A DNA stretch of 64,000 nt from Arthrobacter sp. N199823 (GTDB taxonomy: Bacteria; Actinomycetota; Actinomycetes; Actinomycetales; Micrococcaceae). How positions within the stretch are numbered: the first letter of the stretch is position 1; every line of letters starts with the position of its first letter. The stretch spans positions 1 to 64,000 of the forward strand of contig NZ_PJIN01000001.1 of the NCBI RefSeq assembly GCF_002929705.1. The letters run 5' to 3'. Positions 43,932 through 53,477 of the stretch are shown piece after piece. The notes under the pieces are model-generated. The model ran no database searches. It was not told the origin of the DNA and was given only the letters and a program-made list of their open reading frames with translations. Position numbers and translations under genes: made by a program.

Positions 43932-45194
43932 TCAGGCCGGGGCCAGTGCACCAGCACAGAGCCGCTGCAACACCTCAGTCAACATGGCCAGCCCTGCCAC
44001 GATGTCCTCATCGTTGGTGTACTCGTGCTCATTGTGAGAGATCCCGTCAACGCTGGGTACAAACAGCATGATGGTGGGCACCAGGTCCTTCATGTTGGTC
44101 GAGTCGTGGCCTGCCAGGGTCATGACCTCTTTGTTGGACAGGCCCAAATCCGCGGCCACCTTCGCCGCCAGTTCCACGCCTTCTTGCTGGTAGGGCGTGA
44201 CGGGCCAGGAATGCGACTGGTGCTGTTCAATGGAAATATTGGCCAGTGCTTCAATATCAGCGATGCGGCCGTGCAACAGTGTGTCTGCCTCGGCCAGAAC
44301 AGTTTCATCAGCACTGCGCAGGTCAAGCAGCAGACTCACGCGCGATGGCACCACGACAGGTGAATTTGGGTAGACATTGAGCTGCCCGACGGAGGTGTGG
44401 AGGACTCCCGGGAAACGGTTGGCCAGCTCGCGGGCCGCGACCACCAGCATGGAAGCGCCCAGCAGCGCGTCCTTGCGATCCTCGATCACGGTGGACCCGG
44501 TGTGGGCCTGTGCGCCGTGGACCACAAATTCGTACTTGTTGGCGGCCCAGTTCGATGACACCAAACCGATGGTGATGCCATCCCGTTCCATGCTCCGGCC
44601 CTGTTCGATGTGGATTTCGGCGCAAAAGACTGCTTTGGGTCCGGCAAAGTCGCCCCGGCACCCAAGGGCATCCAGGGCATCACGGACAGAAATACCGGCG
44701 GCGTCCGTCGTCGAGAGTGCCGTGTCCAGCGCCAACTTGCCGGTGTACACGGAGGAGCCCATCATGGATGGCTTGAAGCGAGAACCTTCCTCGTTAAACC
44801 AATTGACGACGGCGATGTTGTACTTGGGTGCCTTGCTGCCGGGTTCGCTCCACGCTGCTTTGAGTCGAATGGCTGCGTGCGCCGCGGCAAGGACTCCATA
44901 AGCGCCGTCGTAGCGTCCAGCAGTTGGCTGGGAATCCATGTGCGATCCAGCCACAACGAACGGGGCACCCGGCACTGCCTCATACAACCCCCACTGGTTG
45001 CCGGCATGATCGAACGTCACGGTGAAGCCATGGGTCTCCAACAGGCCTGTGAGCCAGTGGCGCTGCTCGCCGTCCGGAACACTAGCAGCCTGGCGGTCAA
45101 CACCGCCGTTGCCGGTGGCGCCAAAGGCGCTCATGGTGTGGAAATCCGCTAAGAAGACATTGTCCTGATCGGTAAAGCTGGCCTGTGACGTCAT
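43932..45194 (-). CDS. M20-family amidase/carbamoylase (allantoate amidohydrolase-like)
   Basis: 420-residue metal-dependent hydrolase of the N-carbamoyl-L-amino-acid hydrolase/allantoate amidohydrolase/beta-ureidopropionase group. The ligands are visible: His85 in GSHMDSQ, Asp96 in RYDGAYG, Glu135-Glu136 in NEEGSRF, His195 in HIEQG, and a C-terminal SHNEHEY. It cleaves carbamoyl or ureido groups. Last gene of the leftward operon; its start overlaps the permease stop by 4 bp. The true substrate cannot be read from the sequence. Confidence 0.88.
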   Translation of the reverse strand: MTSQASFTDQDNVFLADFHTMSAFGATGNGGVDRQAASVPDGEQRHWLTGLLETHGFTVTFDHAGNQWGLYEAVPGAPFVVAGSHMDSQPTAGRYDGAYGVLAAAHAAIRLKAAWSEPGSKAPKYNIAVVNWFNEEGSRFKPSMMGSSVYTGKLALDTALSTTDAAGISVRDALDALGCRGDFAGPKAVFCAEIHIEQGRSMERDGITIGLVSSNWAANKYEFVVHGAQAHTGSTVIEDRKDALLGASMLVVAARELANRFPGVLHTSVGQLNVYPNSPVVVPSRVSLLLDLRSADETVLAEADTLLHGRIADIEALANISIEQHQSHSWPVTPYQQEGVELAAKVAADLGLSNKEVMTLAGHDSTNMKDLVPTIMLFVPSVDGISHNEHEYTNDEDIVAGLAMLTEVLQRLCAGALAPA

Positions 45195-46666
45195 GGGGTT
45201 CCCTGTCGGTAGTTCTCCGCGATTTCCTCGGCGGTGACGACGGGGATCGAGGCTGTGAGCGGATGCCCGTTCTTAATGAGCCGCTTCTTGGTGAACCACC
45301 AGAGCACGCCGAGCAGGCAGAACCACAACGGTGAGAGGATCAGGGCAATACGGGTGTCTTCGCCCGCATACAACGTCACGAGAATGAACGCGAAGAACGC
45401 GAGCACGAGCCAGGGCGTGATGCGGGGGAACGGCAGCTTGAAGCGTGAGGCCGCGTGACGGTCGGGGTGTTTGCGGTAGTAGCGGATGTAGCTGACAACA
45501 ATAATCCCCCAGGTGAACAGGATGTTGGCTGCGCAGATAGAGGTGACGATCGTGAAGGCCGCCAGCAACGAGTCGCCCGCATAGAGGAGCGGGATCGCTG
45601 CGAAGAGGAACACCGCGGTGAAGAAAACCGCGTTCCGTGGAACCGAGCGTGCCGTCCTTTCGCCCAGCTTTTCAGGGGCCTGGCGGTCCTTGGCCAGACC
45701 GAATGCCATGCGGCTGGCCGAGTAGACACCCGAATTCGCGCTGGATGCCGCCGAGGTCAGCACCACCAGGTTGATGGCGAATGCCGCCCCTGTAAACCCG
45801 ACCATGGCGAACATCGAGGTGAAGGGGCTTTCTCCTGGGTTGATCTGGTTCCACGGGGTCACTGCCATGATGATGGCAAGTGCGCCTACATAGAACACAA
45901 GGATGCGAACCACGATCGAGTTGATGGCCCGGGGCAGGTTGCGGTGCGGGTCGCGTGTTTCTGCCGCAGTGGTGCCGACGAGCTCTATGCCGATGAAGGC
46001 GAAGATGCCAAGCTGGAAGCCGAGAATGAATCCGCCGAAACCGGTGGGGAAGAATCCGCCGTGTTCCCACAGGTTGGCAAGGTTGGCCTCGGTGCCTGTC
46101 GGGCTGGTGAACCCGGTGAAGACAAGAATGAGACCGACAACAATGAGGCCAAGGATGGCAACGATCTTGATGATGGCGAACCAGAACTCGGTCTCACCAA
46201 AGGCCCGCACCGGTTGCAGGTTCAGGACCAGCAGGGCCACAGCGGTGATCATCGCGGGGATCCAGACGGCGATGCCGGGGTTGAAGTACTGCACGTACGC
46301 GGTGATCGCGACGATGTCGGCCACGCAGGCGATGACCCAGGAGAACCAGTAGTTCCAGGAGACAAAGAAGCCGGCCCACGGGCCGATGAGATCCTTTGCA
46401 ATGTCGCCAAAGTTCTTGTAGTTCAGGTTGGACAGCAACAGCTCACCCAAGGCGCGCATGACAAAGAACAGCATGAAGCCAATGATCATGTAGACAAAGA
46501 TCACCGACGGCCCAACCAGGCTGATGACCTTCCCTGAGCCAAAGAAGAGCCCGGTTCCAATGGCTCCGCCGATGGCAATCAGCTGGAGATGCCGGTTGCT
46601 GAGACCTCGGGCCAGCCCTGATGCGGTGTCGTCAGTGACACCTTGTTGTGCGGTTTGTTTCCCCAT
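45191..46666 (-). CDS. Amino-acid permease (APC/AAT family)
   Basis: 491 residues with 12 helices. The opening LSNRHLQLIAIGGAIGTGLF and GLARGL are the AAT-family signature (CycA, AroP, LysP type), and SAASSANSGVYSASRMAFGL is the conserved helix 8 region. It imports an amino acid in symport with protons. The ATG at 46666 follows GAGGA; a TTG at 46678 is less likely. Inside the operon with an amino-acid monooxygenase, so it probably supplies that enzyme. Confidence 0.9.
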   Translation of the reverse strand: MGKQTAQQGVTDDTASGLARGLSNRHLQLIAIGGAIGTGLFFGSGKVISLVGPSVIFVYMIIGFMLFFVMRALGELLLSNLNYKNFGDIAKDLIGPWAGFFVSWNYWFSWVIACVADIVAITAYVQYFNPGIAVWIPAMITAVALLVLNLQPVRAFGETEFWFAIIKIVAILGLIVVGLILVFTGFTSPTGTEANLANLWEHGGFFPTGFGGFILGFQLGIFAFIGIELVGTTAAETRDPHRNLPRAINSIVVRILVFYVGALAIIMAVTPWNQINPGESPFTSMFAMVGFTGAAFAINLVVLTSAASSANSGVYSASRMAFGLAKDRQAPEKLGERTARSVPRNAVFFTAVFLFAAIPLLYAGDSLLAAFTIVTSICAANILFTWGIIVVSYIRYYRKHPDRHAASRFKLPFPRITPWLVLAFFAFILVTLYAGEDTRIALILSPLWFCLLGVLWWFTKKRLIKNGHPLTASIPVVTAEEIAENYRQGTP

Positions 46667-46704
46667 GGGAATCCTCAATTTCAGTACATCGAATGGTGCA
46701 GTGG

Positions 46705-48327
46705 TTAGGAGAGCAGCCCGTGCGGATCGTGTGTGGCTTCGCCGCCGAGCACTGTGGCGACCACCTCGATGGAGCCGATCCGTGAGGCATCGATAGTGGT
46801 GGGATCGTCGGCCAGCACTGTCAGATCGGCCAGGTAGTTGGCACGTAGCTGTCCCAGCCTGTCGCCAGTACCGGTGGCTGCCGCCGAGCCAACGGTGTAG
46901 GCACGCAAGGCTTCGGTGGCACTGATGCGTTCAGCCGGTCCGTACTCGGCGCCGCTGGCCGTCATGCGCTCAACGAACGATTGCATAACACGCAACGGCC
47001 TGCCGTCGGCAACAGGGCGGTCCGAGCTGCCAGGCAGAACGGCTCCGGCTTCCAAGAGACTCTTCACCGGGTAGGAATGCTGCGCCCGATCCTCTCCCAG
47101 CAGCACACGCATGCCGTCGCCAAAGGCGTGGATGAAATGCGGCTGTGGCACCAAGACGATGTCATTATTGGCGATTCGGGCGATCTGATCGGGACGTACA
47201 TAGCCGCCGTGCTCGATCCGGTGCGGGCTGCGCGGGGCTCCGTAGCGTGCCCGGGCCTCCTCGATGGTCTCAAGAGCGAGATCTACTGCCGCGTCACCAA
47301 TGGCATGCAGGGCAAGTGTCCATCCGGCGGAGGCCGCGGCAAGTGCCGCGCGGGTGAGCTCCTGCGGATCTGCCTGCAGGTAGCCGGAGTTTGAGTGGTC
47401 GCACCCAAAATAAGGTTCGGTCATGGCGGCGGTGGCGCCTAGTAGCGAGCCGTCGGTGAAGATCTTCACTGGCCCCAACCGCAGCCGGTCATCGCCCAGG
47501 CCCGTGCGGATGCCTGTCTGCAGAGTCCGGGTGCCACCGGCGTCGAAGTTGAGGGCATCGAGGGTGATCATGGGACTCATGCGGGTGCGCAGGGTGCCAC
47601 GTTCCAGGACATTTTGGTAGGCCGCGAACTCGATGGGGCTGTTGCCGATCCAGCCGCCGGCGATCCCGGCGTCTGTCACGCTGGTCAGGCCTTCGGCGGC
47701 GTATACGGCGGTTGCACGTTCCAGTGCGTCCTCAATGCTCGCCAGCGGGTACGGCATGAACAGATCCTGGACGAGGCGAAGTGCGTTTTCCTCAAGCAAG
47801 CCCGTTTCGTTGCCCTGCCGGTCGCGGACGATTCCACTATCTTGCTCGGCGGAACCGCCCCCGTTCTGTCGGATCCGGGCAAGGACGGAAGAGTTCACCA
47901 ACCCGCTGTGTCCGGAATTAGATTTGAGAAACAGTTTGTGGTTTGGTGCAGCGGCGTCGAGTCCGGCCAGCGTGGGCTCTGAGGCAAGATTGAGCAGCTC
48001 AAGGTTCGCGCCCATGATCCACTCGCCTTCCGGCACAATCGCAGCCTTTGAAGCAACCTTCGCGTAGACGTCCTGTGCCGTGCGCGCTGTGGAAAGGTCC
48101 AGTTCCGTCATCGATAGTCCGAACCAGACACTGTGTGCGTGGACGTCATTAAAGCCAGGGACGACGACGGCCCCGTCCAGATCCACTGTCTTTGCCGCAG
48201 TAAAGCCGTCGAGCTGCCCGTCAATGCCCATGATGCGTCCGCGATGCAGACCAATGCGCTGCGCCTGCGGGTAGTCGGCGTCGCAGGTGAGGATCCGCCC
48301 GTTGTTCAGGATCGTGTCGATCATCAT
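46705..48327 (-). CDS. Amidohydrolase, YtcJ-like
   Basis: 540-residue metal-dependent amidohydrolase. The N-terminal strand domain (ILNNGRILTCDAD) leads to the metal motif GFNDVHAHSV, and later IRTGLGDDRLRLG, KIFTDGSL, LHAIGDAAVDLALE and HRIEHGG; the C-terminal end has LADLTVLADDP. YtcJ-type enzymes are known to hydrolyse formamides, carbamates or similar. It overlaps the monooxygenase gene by 4 bp. Substrate unknown; perhaps it acts on a product of the same pathway. Confidence 0.86.
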   Translation of the reverse strand: MMIDTILNNGRILTCDADYPQAQRIGLHRGRIMGIDGQLDGFTAAKTVDLDGAVVVPGFNDVHAHSVWFGLSMTELDLSTARTAQDVYAKVASKAAIVPEGEWIMGANLELLNLASEPTLAGLDAAAPNHKLFLKSNSGHSGLVNSSVLARIRQNGGGSAEQDSGIVRDRQGNETGLLEENALRLVQDLFMPYPLASIEDALERATAVYAAEGLTSVTDAGIAGGWIGNSPIEFAAYQNVLERGTLRTRMSPMITLDALNFDAGGTRTLQTGIRTGLGDDRLRLGPVKIFTDGSLLGATAAMTEPYFGCDHSNSGYLQADPQELTRAALAAASAGWTLALHAIGDAAVDLALETIEEARARYGAPRSPHRIEHGGYVRPDQIARIANNDIVLVPQPHFIHAFGDGMRVLLGEDRAQHSYPVKSLLEAGAVLPGSSDRPVADGRPLRVMQSFVERMTASGAEYGPAERISATEALRAYTVGSAAATGTGDRLGQLRANYLADLTVLADDPTTIDASRIGSIEVVATVLGGEATHDPHGLLS

Positions 48328-49976
48328 GGCAGTACCACCGGCATCAAATCGTTCCAGCGCTCGCCCGGTCCGGGGTTTTGGGAATGGCTGGAGCCGCCGA
48401 GGGTACGTTGCACGCCCCAGATCGCGTTGAGTGCCGTGGTGACGGCCCCTTCAATCCAGCCTGCCGTCCAGGAGACGTCGTCGCCGGCTAGGAAGACACG
48501 CTGCGGGCCATCTTCGGGGGAGGCCTCGATGAAGTGGGAGTACAGGGAGCGCTGGTAGCGGTAGTGTCCGGGCAGGTTGATCTTGAACGCACCGGCGTAG
48601 TTGGGTTCGTTCTCCCACGACACGGCCACCGGGCTGCCAATCACGTGGCTGCGCAGGTCTAGGCCGGGGTAAATCTCTTCGAGATTGCGGATGGCGATGT
48701 CCGCGCGTTCTTCGGCGCTGAGCGGTGCCCACTGGAGGGAGTCATCATTCCAGGTGTATGAGAGGCAGATGAGGCCGGGGCGTCCGGGACCGTTGTCGAA
48801 CAGGTAGGTGCCGCGGGTGACCCGGTCGGTGAGTGTCGTGCTCATGGCGTTCAAGCCGGTTTCCGGGTCGGTGTCGTTCCAGAACGGTCGGTCCACAGCA
48901 ATGAAGGTCTTGGAGGACTGCAGGTAGTGGGTGCGTCGCATCGCCATCCATACCTCAGGTGTAAATAGGGATTCGTCGGTGTTGATCTTGGTGGAGAGCA
49001 AACCCTTGTGGGCGGTGACGATGGCAGCTGAATATTCCCGCGTGGTTCCGCTGGCATCCGTAATTGCGACGCCGTTGCCCGTGTTTTTGATGTGGGTGAC
49101 AGCGCCCAGCGGGGTGCCATTGTGCAGCGAGGCCAAGCTGGTGCCGGCCGGCCAATGTGCGGGATTCTCCGGGGCTTGGCTCCACAGAAGGTCGGTGAAA
49201 GTCTTCGCCCCTCCGGTGATGCGACGGTGGTCTTCTTCGGCGTCGACGAAGACCACCCGAAGGATCTCAAGGATCGCGTTCGGGAAGCTGACGTCCCAGC
49301 CGCCGGAGCCGAAGCCGATCATGCCGAAAGCTTCCTTGGCTTCGAAAGGCAGGCGCCCGAATGCCTCGGACGTGGAGAGGTAGGCCCAGAAGGAGGTGTC
49401 ATCGAAGCGCGGCACCAGCTCATTCCAGAGGCGCTTGATGGTTTCCTCATCGCGCGAACGGATGGCTTCCTGCATTTCATCGAAGCTCGCCCTTTCGCCC
49501 AGGCATGCTTTCCAGGCTTCCTGCACGGTTTGGTAGACCTCCGGCAGATCGGCGGCAGTATTTGCCCGCACAGTGCGTCCCAGAATATCGATAGTGGTTC
49601 CCGGCGAGGCGCTGGTCAGCGGGTTGGGGAACGGTGTCGATTCGACTCCCAGAAGGTCCGCGAAGTGCCAGAACGCCAAACTTGATTTGGGGAAACGCAT
49701 TCCGCCCATGTCGGCAATCAAGCCACCCGAACCGGGCACCTCGACCCCGCGCAAGCGTCCACCGATGCCTTCGGCATCGTAGATGACTGGTTTCAGTCCC
49801 AGTGCAATAGCCTGGTAGCCGGCAAGCAGGCCCGCCGCACCGGCGCCGACGATGGCGATCTCGGTCCCCAGCTGGTCCTCGGGCACAGACCCGACGCCCG
49901 CGGGGTTGCGCAGGAATTCGTCGTAGGAGAACGGGAAGTCCGGCAGGAGCATGCTGATGGATGACGATTCGGGCAC
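48324..49976 (-). CDS. Flavin-dependent amino-acid 2-monooxygenase (DavB/IaaM-like)
   Basis: 550-residue FAD enzyme. FAD fold AIVGAGAAGLLAGYQA near residue 41, GGMRFP near 115, and the C-terminal LAGDDVSWTAGWIEGAVTTALNAIW. This ending is typical of the lysine (DavB) and tryptophan (IaaM) 2-monooxygenases, which oxidatively decarboxylate an amino acid to the amide with one carbon less. The gene upstream in the operon codes for an amidase resembling DavA, the enzyme for the next step. The amino-acid substrate (Lys, Trp, Phe or Arg) is open. Confidence 0.8.
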   Translation of the reverse strand: MPESSSISMLLPDFPFSYDEFLRNPAGVGSVPEDQLGTEIAIVGAGAAGLLAGYQAIALGLKPVIYDAEGIGGRLRGVEVPGSGGLIADMGGMRFPKSSLAFWHFADLLGVESTPFPNPLTSASPGTTIDILGRTVRANTAADLPEVYQTVQEAWKACLGERASFDEMQEAIRSRDEETIKRLWNELVPRFDDTSFWAYLSTSEAFGRLPFEAKEAFGMIGFGSGGWDVSFPNAILEILRVVFVDAEEDHRRITGGAKTFTDLLWSQAPENPAHWPAGTSLASLHNGTPLGAVTHIKNTGNGVAITDASGTTREYSAAIVTAHKGLLSTKINTDESLFTPEVWMAMRRTHYLQSSKTFIAVDRPFWNDTDPETGLNAMSTTLTDRVTRGTYLFDNGPGRPGLICLSYTWNDDSLQWAPLSAEERADIAIRNLEEIYPGLDLRSHVIGSPVAVSWENEPNYAGAFKINLPGHYRYQRSLYSHFIEASPEDGPQRVFLAGDDVSWTAGWIEGAVTTALNAIWGVQRTLGGSSHSQNPGPGERWNDLMPVVLP

Positions 49977-50035
49977 AGAGAAGCCTTTCTGGGGGCGGGA
50001 GCGAGGTTTGCGGGGGAAAACGGTGGGACTTGCGA

Positions 50036-50827
50036 TTAATTCAATGGGTGCAGGGTGCTGGCGATCTTCAGGTAGTCGACAGCCTCACGGGCTTCGGCGA
50101 GCCTGGAACGGTCCAGATCGGCCAGCACGATCTGCTCATCGTCCTGTGCCGTGGTCAACCGTTGCCCGAAGGGATCTGCGACGGTGCTGTTTCCGGAGAA
50201 GCCCTCTCCGGAATGGTTGGAATACACGATAAAGATCTGGCTTTCATAGGCGCGGCAAGGAACAACCAAGGTCGAAATCATCCTGGTGTCCAAGGCGTGG
50301 GGGCGGCCATCGACATCCGGGCGCAGGGGGATCGCGGTGGGGACAAGCAGCAGCTCGGCGCCGCCGAGGGCTGCCTGGCGGACAAACTCGGGGAACTCGA
50401 CATCAAAGCAAACGCCCATTGCCACCTTCCAGCCCAGCACTTCGAGGATCTGCGGATCCGTGGTGCCTGGGGTGAAAGCGGCAAGTTCCGCAGCGCCGAA
50501 CAGGTGCTGCTTGCGGTAGCGGGCAAGTTCTTCGCCGTCCGGGGAGAAGAGCGATGCGCAGATATGGCGGTGCTCGCCGTCGGCCTCGACTGTCGATGCC
50601 ACAAGGAACAGTCCGGATTCCCGGGCGATTTCGGCGAGCACTTCCCGGTGGGTATGGCCCGGGTCGTTGGCGATGTCCGCCGGCTGGTAGGAACTCAGGA
50701 ACAGCTCAGGGGTGACAAGGAGCTGCGCTCCCTCGCCGGCTGCGAAGCGGGCCGCCTTGCGCACGATTTCGGCGTTGCGCTGCCAATCCCCGAAGGTGCT
50801 TGGTGATTGAAGGGCTGCTACGCGCAT
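50036..50827 (-). CDS. Carbon-nitrogen hydrolase (nitrilase superfamily amidase), DavA-like
   Basis: 263-residue hydrolase with the full triad: Glu41 in TPELFLSSY, Lys106 in YRKQHLF and Cys140 in GVCFDVEFPE. Length and sequence agree with 5-aminovaleramidase (DavA), which hydrolyses the amide produced by a lysine 2-monooxygenase. Start at ATG 50827, after AAGAGGAGA. The longer upstream frame would translate a dinucleotide repeat as Arg-Glu. First gene of the leftward operon, divergent from pucR. Confidence 0.85.
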   Translation of the reverse strand: MRVAALQSPSTFGDWQRNAEIVRKAARFAAGEGAQLLVTPELFLSSYQPADIANDPGHTHREVLAEIARESGLFLVASTVEADGEHRHICASLFSPDGEELARYRKQHLFGAAELAAFTPGTTDPQILEVLGWKVAMGVCFDVEFPEFVRQAALGGAELLLVPTAIPLRPDVDGRPHALDTRMISTLVVPCRAYESQIFIVYSNHSGEGFSGNSTVADPFGQRLTTAQDDEQIVLADLDRSRLAEAREAVDYLKIASTLHPLN

Positions 50828-50885
50828 TATTTGTTCTCCTCTTACTGTTTGGTGCTGGAAACTGTCGGGACGGTGGCGAAATCCG

Positions 50886-50923
<38 letters not shown>

Positions 50924-50945
50924 GTTCCGACGTGTTGGACATAAG

Positions 50946-50974
50946 TACATAAACTCACGGACAACTTCTGACAA
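50946..50974 (-). promoter_or_regulatory. Likely promoter of the amidase-monooxygenase operon
   Basis: Read leftward: TTGTCA (50974-50969) as -35, a 17-bp spacer and TATGTA (50951-50946) as -10. The -35 matches five of six; the -10 is weak, which fits activation by PucR. Confidence 0.45.
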
Positions 50975-51082
50975 ACTTAGTCCGCTAGTGATGGGGGGCA
51001 CAATGGAGGATGCGTGCTATCTTGACTTGGGTAACTGTGCATGTTCACAGTGTTGTGGCCGGTGCGGGGAAAGGTGGATTTC

Positions 51083-52225
51083 ATGTCCGAACAGACTTGG
51101 GCCGGGGTGCTGGAGGAACTGCTACTCGACGTGGATTCCCTCGTTGACCAGTTCATGCAAATCTTGGCCCCCGATCCCGCCTATGGAAAATCCTCGATCT
51201 CACTCTCGGAATTGCGCGCAGTCGACCGGGAAATTTTTGTGGCACTGATCCAGTTCCTGGGTGACCCGGTGGCTAACCGTGAACAACTCAGGGCGCTTGC
51301 TGCGGACCTGGGAACCCGCCGTGCCATCGATGGCATTCCGTTGGATACCCTGGTCGCGGCGATCCGGCTCGACTTCAGCATCATCTGGTCGGCGCTGAGC
51401 AATCCCAAGTATGGGCTGCCACCGGAAATTCAAGTCGTCCATGGGCAGCGCGTCTGGGAAGCGGTGGAAATCTATACGGCCCAGGTGCATATGCACTATT
51501 CCGAGGCATTGCGAGCCCAAGATCTTCTTGATCGCGAAACCGTGCTGCGGAATCTGGCGCTGTTATTCGGTGACTCGGCACCTGGACAAGCGGACTTGGC
51601 GCGCATCGCGGGAACGCTGCGCATCTCGGAGCATGCGAACTTCAGGTTAGTGGCCGTCAACCGCACGGACCTACCTACTACCTTGCAGCGCTTGGCCCCA
51701 CGCGTTCACGGCCGAATATTTGGGCTGGAACTGGCTCATCAGGCTGTGGTCTTTTGGGAAACCATGGCTCCGGTCTGGCAAGACCTTGGCGCCGAGGAGT
51801 CCTTGGCTGTCTCGACGGTGCCGTGCGCTGTGGCACCGATCGCCAGGGGAATGAGCGAACTAGGTGATGCGGCGGTTGTTGCACGCGAGGTTCTCTCCGA
51901 CCTTCCCGTGGGACTGGTGGGAGCGTACACCCCGATTGACCGGTGGCGAACAATTGCCCATCATCGGATGGCGTTGGTTGGCTGTGATCCCAGAACTATG
52001 ATCGAGCGCCGGCTTGAGCAGGTCCCCGCGGCCGACCGTGACCGGCTGATTCAGACGGCGCGGGTCTACCTGCGTACTGGGAGTTTGTCAGTCACCGCCG
52101 AGCAGGAATATTGTCATCGAAACACGGTCATCAATCGTCTGGATTCCTTCGCAAAGCTCACAGGTGTCGATGTGCGTCAACCTTCCGGGGCAGCCCTCGG
52201 CCTGCTTGCGCTTGAGTCAACATAG
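51083..52225 (+). CDS. PucR/CdaR-family transcriptional regulator
   Basis: 380 residues. The N-terminal two thirds are a sensor region with no close known domain; the C-terminal ~60 residues are the PucR helix-turn-helix (ARVYLRTGSLSVTAEQEYCH, then NTVINRLDSFAKLTGVDV). Family members activate purine, amino-acid or ureide catabolism. It is divergent from the amidase operon and probably its activator. Start at ATG 51083 after AAGGTGG, rather than the earlier ATG at 51041. Confidence 0.85.
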   Translation: MSEQTWAGVLEELLLDVDSLVDQFMQILAPDPAYGKSSISLSELRAVDREIFVALIQFLGDPVANREQLRALAADLGTRRAIDGIPLDTLVAAIRLDFSIIWSALSNPKYGLPPEIQVVHGQRVWEAVEIYTAQVHMHYSEALRAQDLLDRETVLRNLALLFGDSAPGQADLARIAGTLRISEHANFRLVAVNRTDLPTTLQRLAPRVHGRIFGLELAHQAVVFWETMAPVWQDLGAEESLAVSTVPCAVAPIARGMSELGDAAVVAREVLSDLPVGLVGAYTPIDRWRTIAHHRMALVGCDPRTMIERRLEQVPAADRDRLIQTARVYLRTGSLSVTAEQEYCHRNTVINRLDSFAKLTGVDVRQPSGAALGLLALEST

Positions 52226-52258
52226 TCACATGGACGACGCCGGTCGCCGAGGCACAGA

Positions 52259-53317
52259 CTAGCGGGTAGACCCGCTGCTGCCAGGAACTGGACGGAGAAG
52301 ATCGCCAGGGCCCGACCAAACCGAACGGCCGTCCTTGCCCATGTTCCGATGCATGCGCTTCCAAGTGCGCAAGTGGAGGACGGACTCAGTCACAGTGACG
52401 CCAATACTCGAGTCGACCAGGCGCGCTTCAAACGCTGCCGACTCCTCGAGCGTCCGACTCAGAGCGGTGATGACAATATTTGCATCCCCTATGGTCATCG
52501 CCACGAGCCGAAGCCCCCGATACTCGCGCGCGGCCGCAGTGAGGGCGTTGATGCCACCTCCCGGAACACGCAGGAACCATGATTGCTCAATGGGCCAGCC
52601 GCTCACCTCGTACGACATCTCACACCGAACTGTCACGGCACCCGACTGCAAAAGCGCCGTGAGCTGCCGGCGCACTGTCGCCTCGTGCCGGCCAACGACA
52701 TCAGAGAGGTGCGCAATGTTTGCACGCGGCTCACGAATCAACGCATCCGCCAGCGCCTTCTTGTCGTCGTCGAACGTTGGGCCTGCTGATTCACGCCACG
52801 TCCCCGGAGCGCTCCGGATTGCACTATGTTCAGCGAGCTTGCGCTGCTGAGCGTCAAGGGCATCAAGGCGCCACGATGCGCCCTCCGCCAGTAATCTGGC
52901 AACGAACCGAGCGTGCACATCTTGTACGCCGGGAATTAGCGCGACCGCGTCGAGCACGCTGCCAACCAGTGTCTCCAGACGATCGGCGGTAATTGTCACA
53001 TGCATTTGCGAAGCACGCGCACCTTCGCTCAACGCCATCACACTCTCATGTGCGCATAGCGCCTCAATGGTTGATTCGCGCTGAGTCATATCCACTGTGA
53101 CTGTTGCAAACGCCATGGCGGCACGTGTGCCAAGTGATTCGTAGGCAATGAGCCACGCGAGCCCCTGAGCTTCAAGCCTTTCCCACCGTTGCGCCGTGGC
53201 GGCTGGTGAGCGGCCGACTATCTCCCCAAGTGCCGTCCAAGTGATTCGGGGTGCGATCTGCAATGCGTGAATGATTTGCCGATCGATCTCGTCGACCGAA
53301 CGTGACGCATTTGTCAT
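52259..53317 (-). CDS. Double-domain Lrp/AsnC-family regulator
   Basis: 352 residues with two AsnC-type DNA-binding domains in tandem: the first at the N-terminus (DEIDRQIIHALQIAPRITWT), the second starting near residue 190 (ADALIREPRANIAHLSDVVG), each followed by a ligand-binding-like region. Such double forms occur in actinobacteria. It is divergent from an M20D hydrolase and an MHS transporter and likely regulates them in response to an amino acid or conjugate. Confidence 0.83.
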   Translation of the reverse strand: MTNASRSVDEIDRQIIHALQIAPRITWTALGEIVGRSPAATAQRWERLEAQGLAWLIAYESLGTRAAMAFATVTVDMTQRESTIEALCAHESVMALSEGARASQMHVTITADRLETLVGSVLDAVALIPGVQDVHARFVARLLAEGASWRLDALDAQQRKLAEHSAIRSAPGTWRESAGPTFDDDKKALADALIREPRANIAHLSDVVGRHEATVRRQLTALLQSGAVTVRCEMSYEVSGWPIEQSWFLRVPGGGINALTAAAREYRGLRLVAMTIGDANIVITALSRTLEESAAFEARLVDSSIGVTVTESVLHLRTWKRMHRNMGKDGRSVWSGPGDLLRPVPGSSGSTR

Positions 53318-53477
53318 TTAAGCTCCTCCATGTCCGTGTGATTATCCGTCGAAGGGAGCAATAATGCAGGAAATCCACGATTGTGTCTTAGCCCACTTTC
53401 CTCGAGCCTAGTATCTTACACAACCACAACGCGTCAGCATTACTGCTTTCACGTTCCCTTAAACAGAAGGACCGAGC

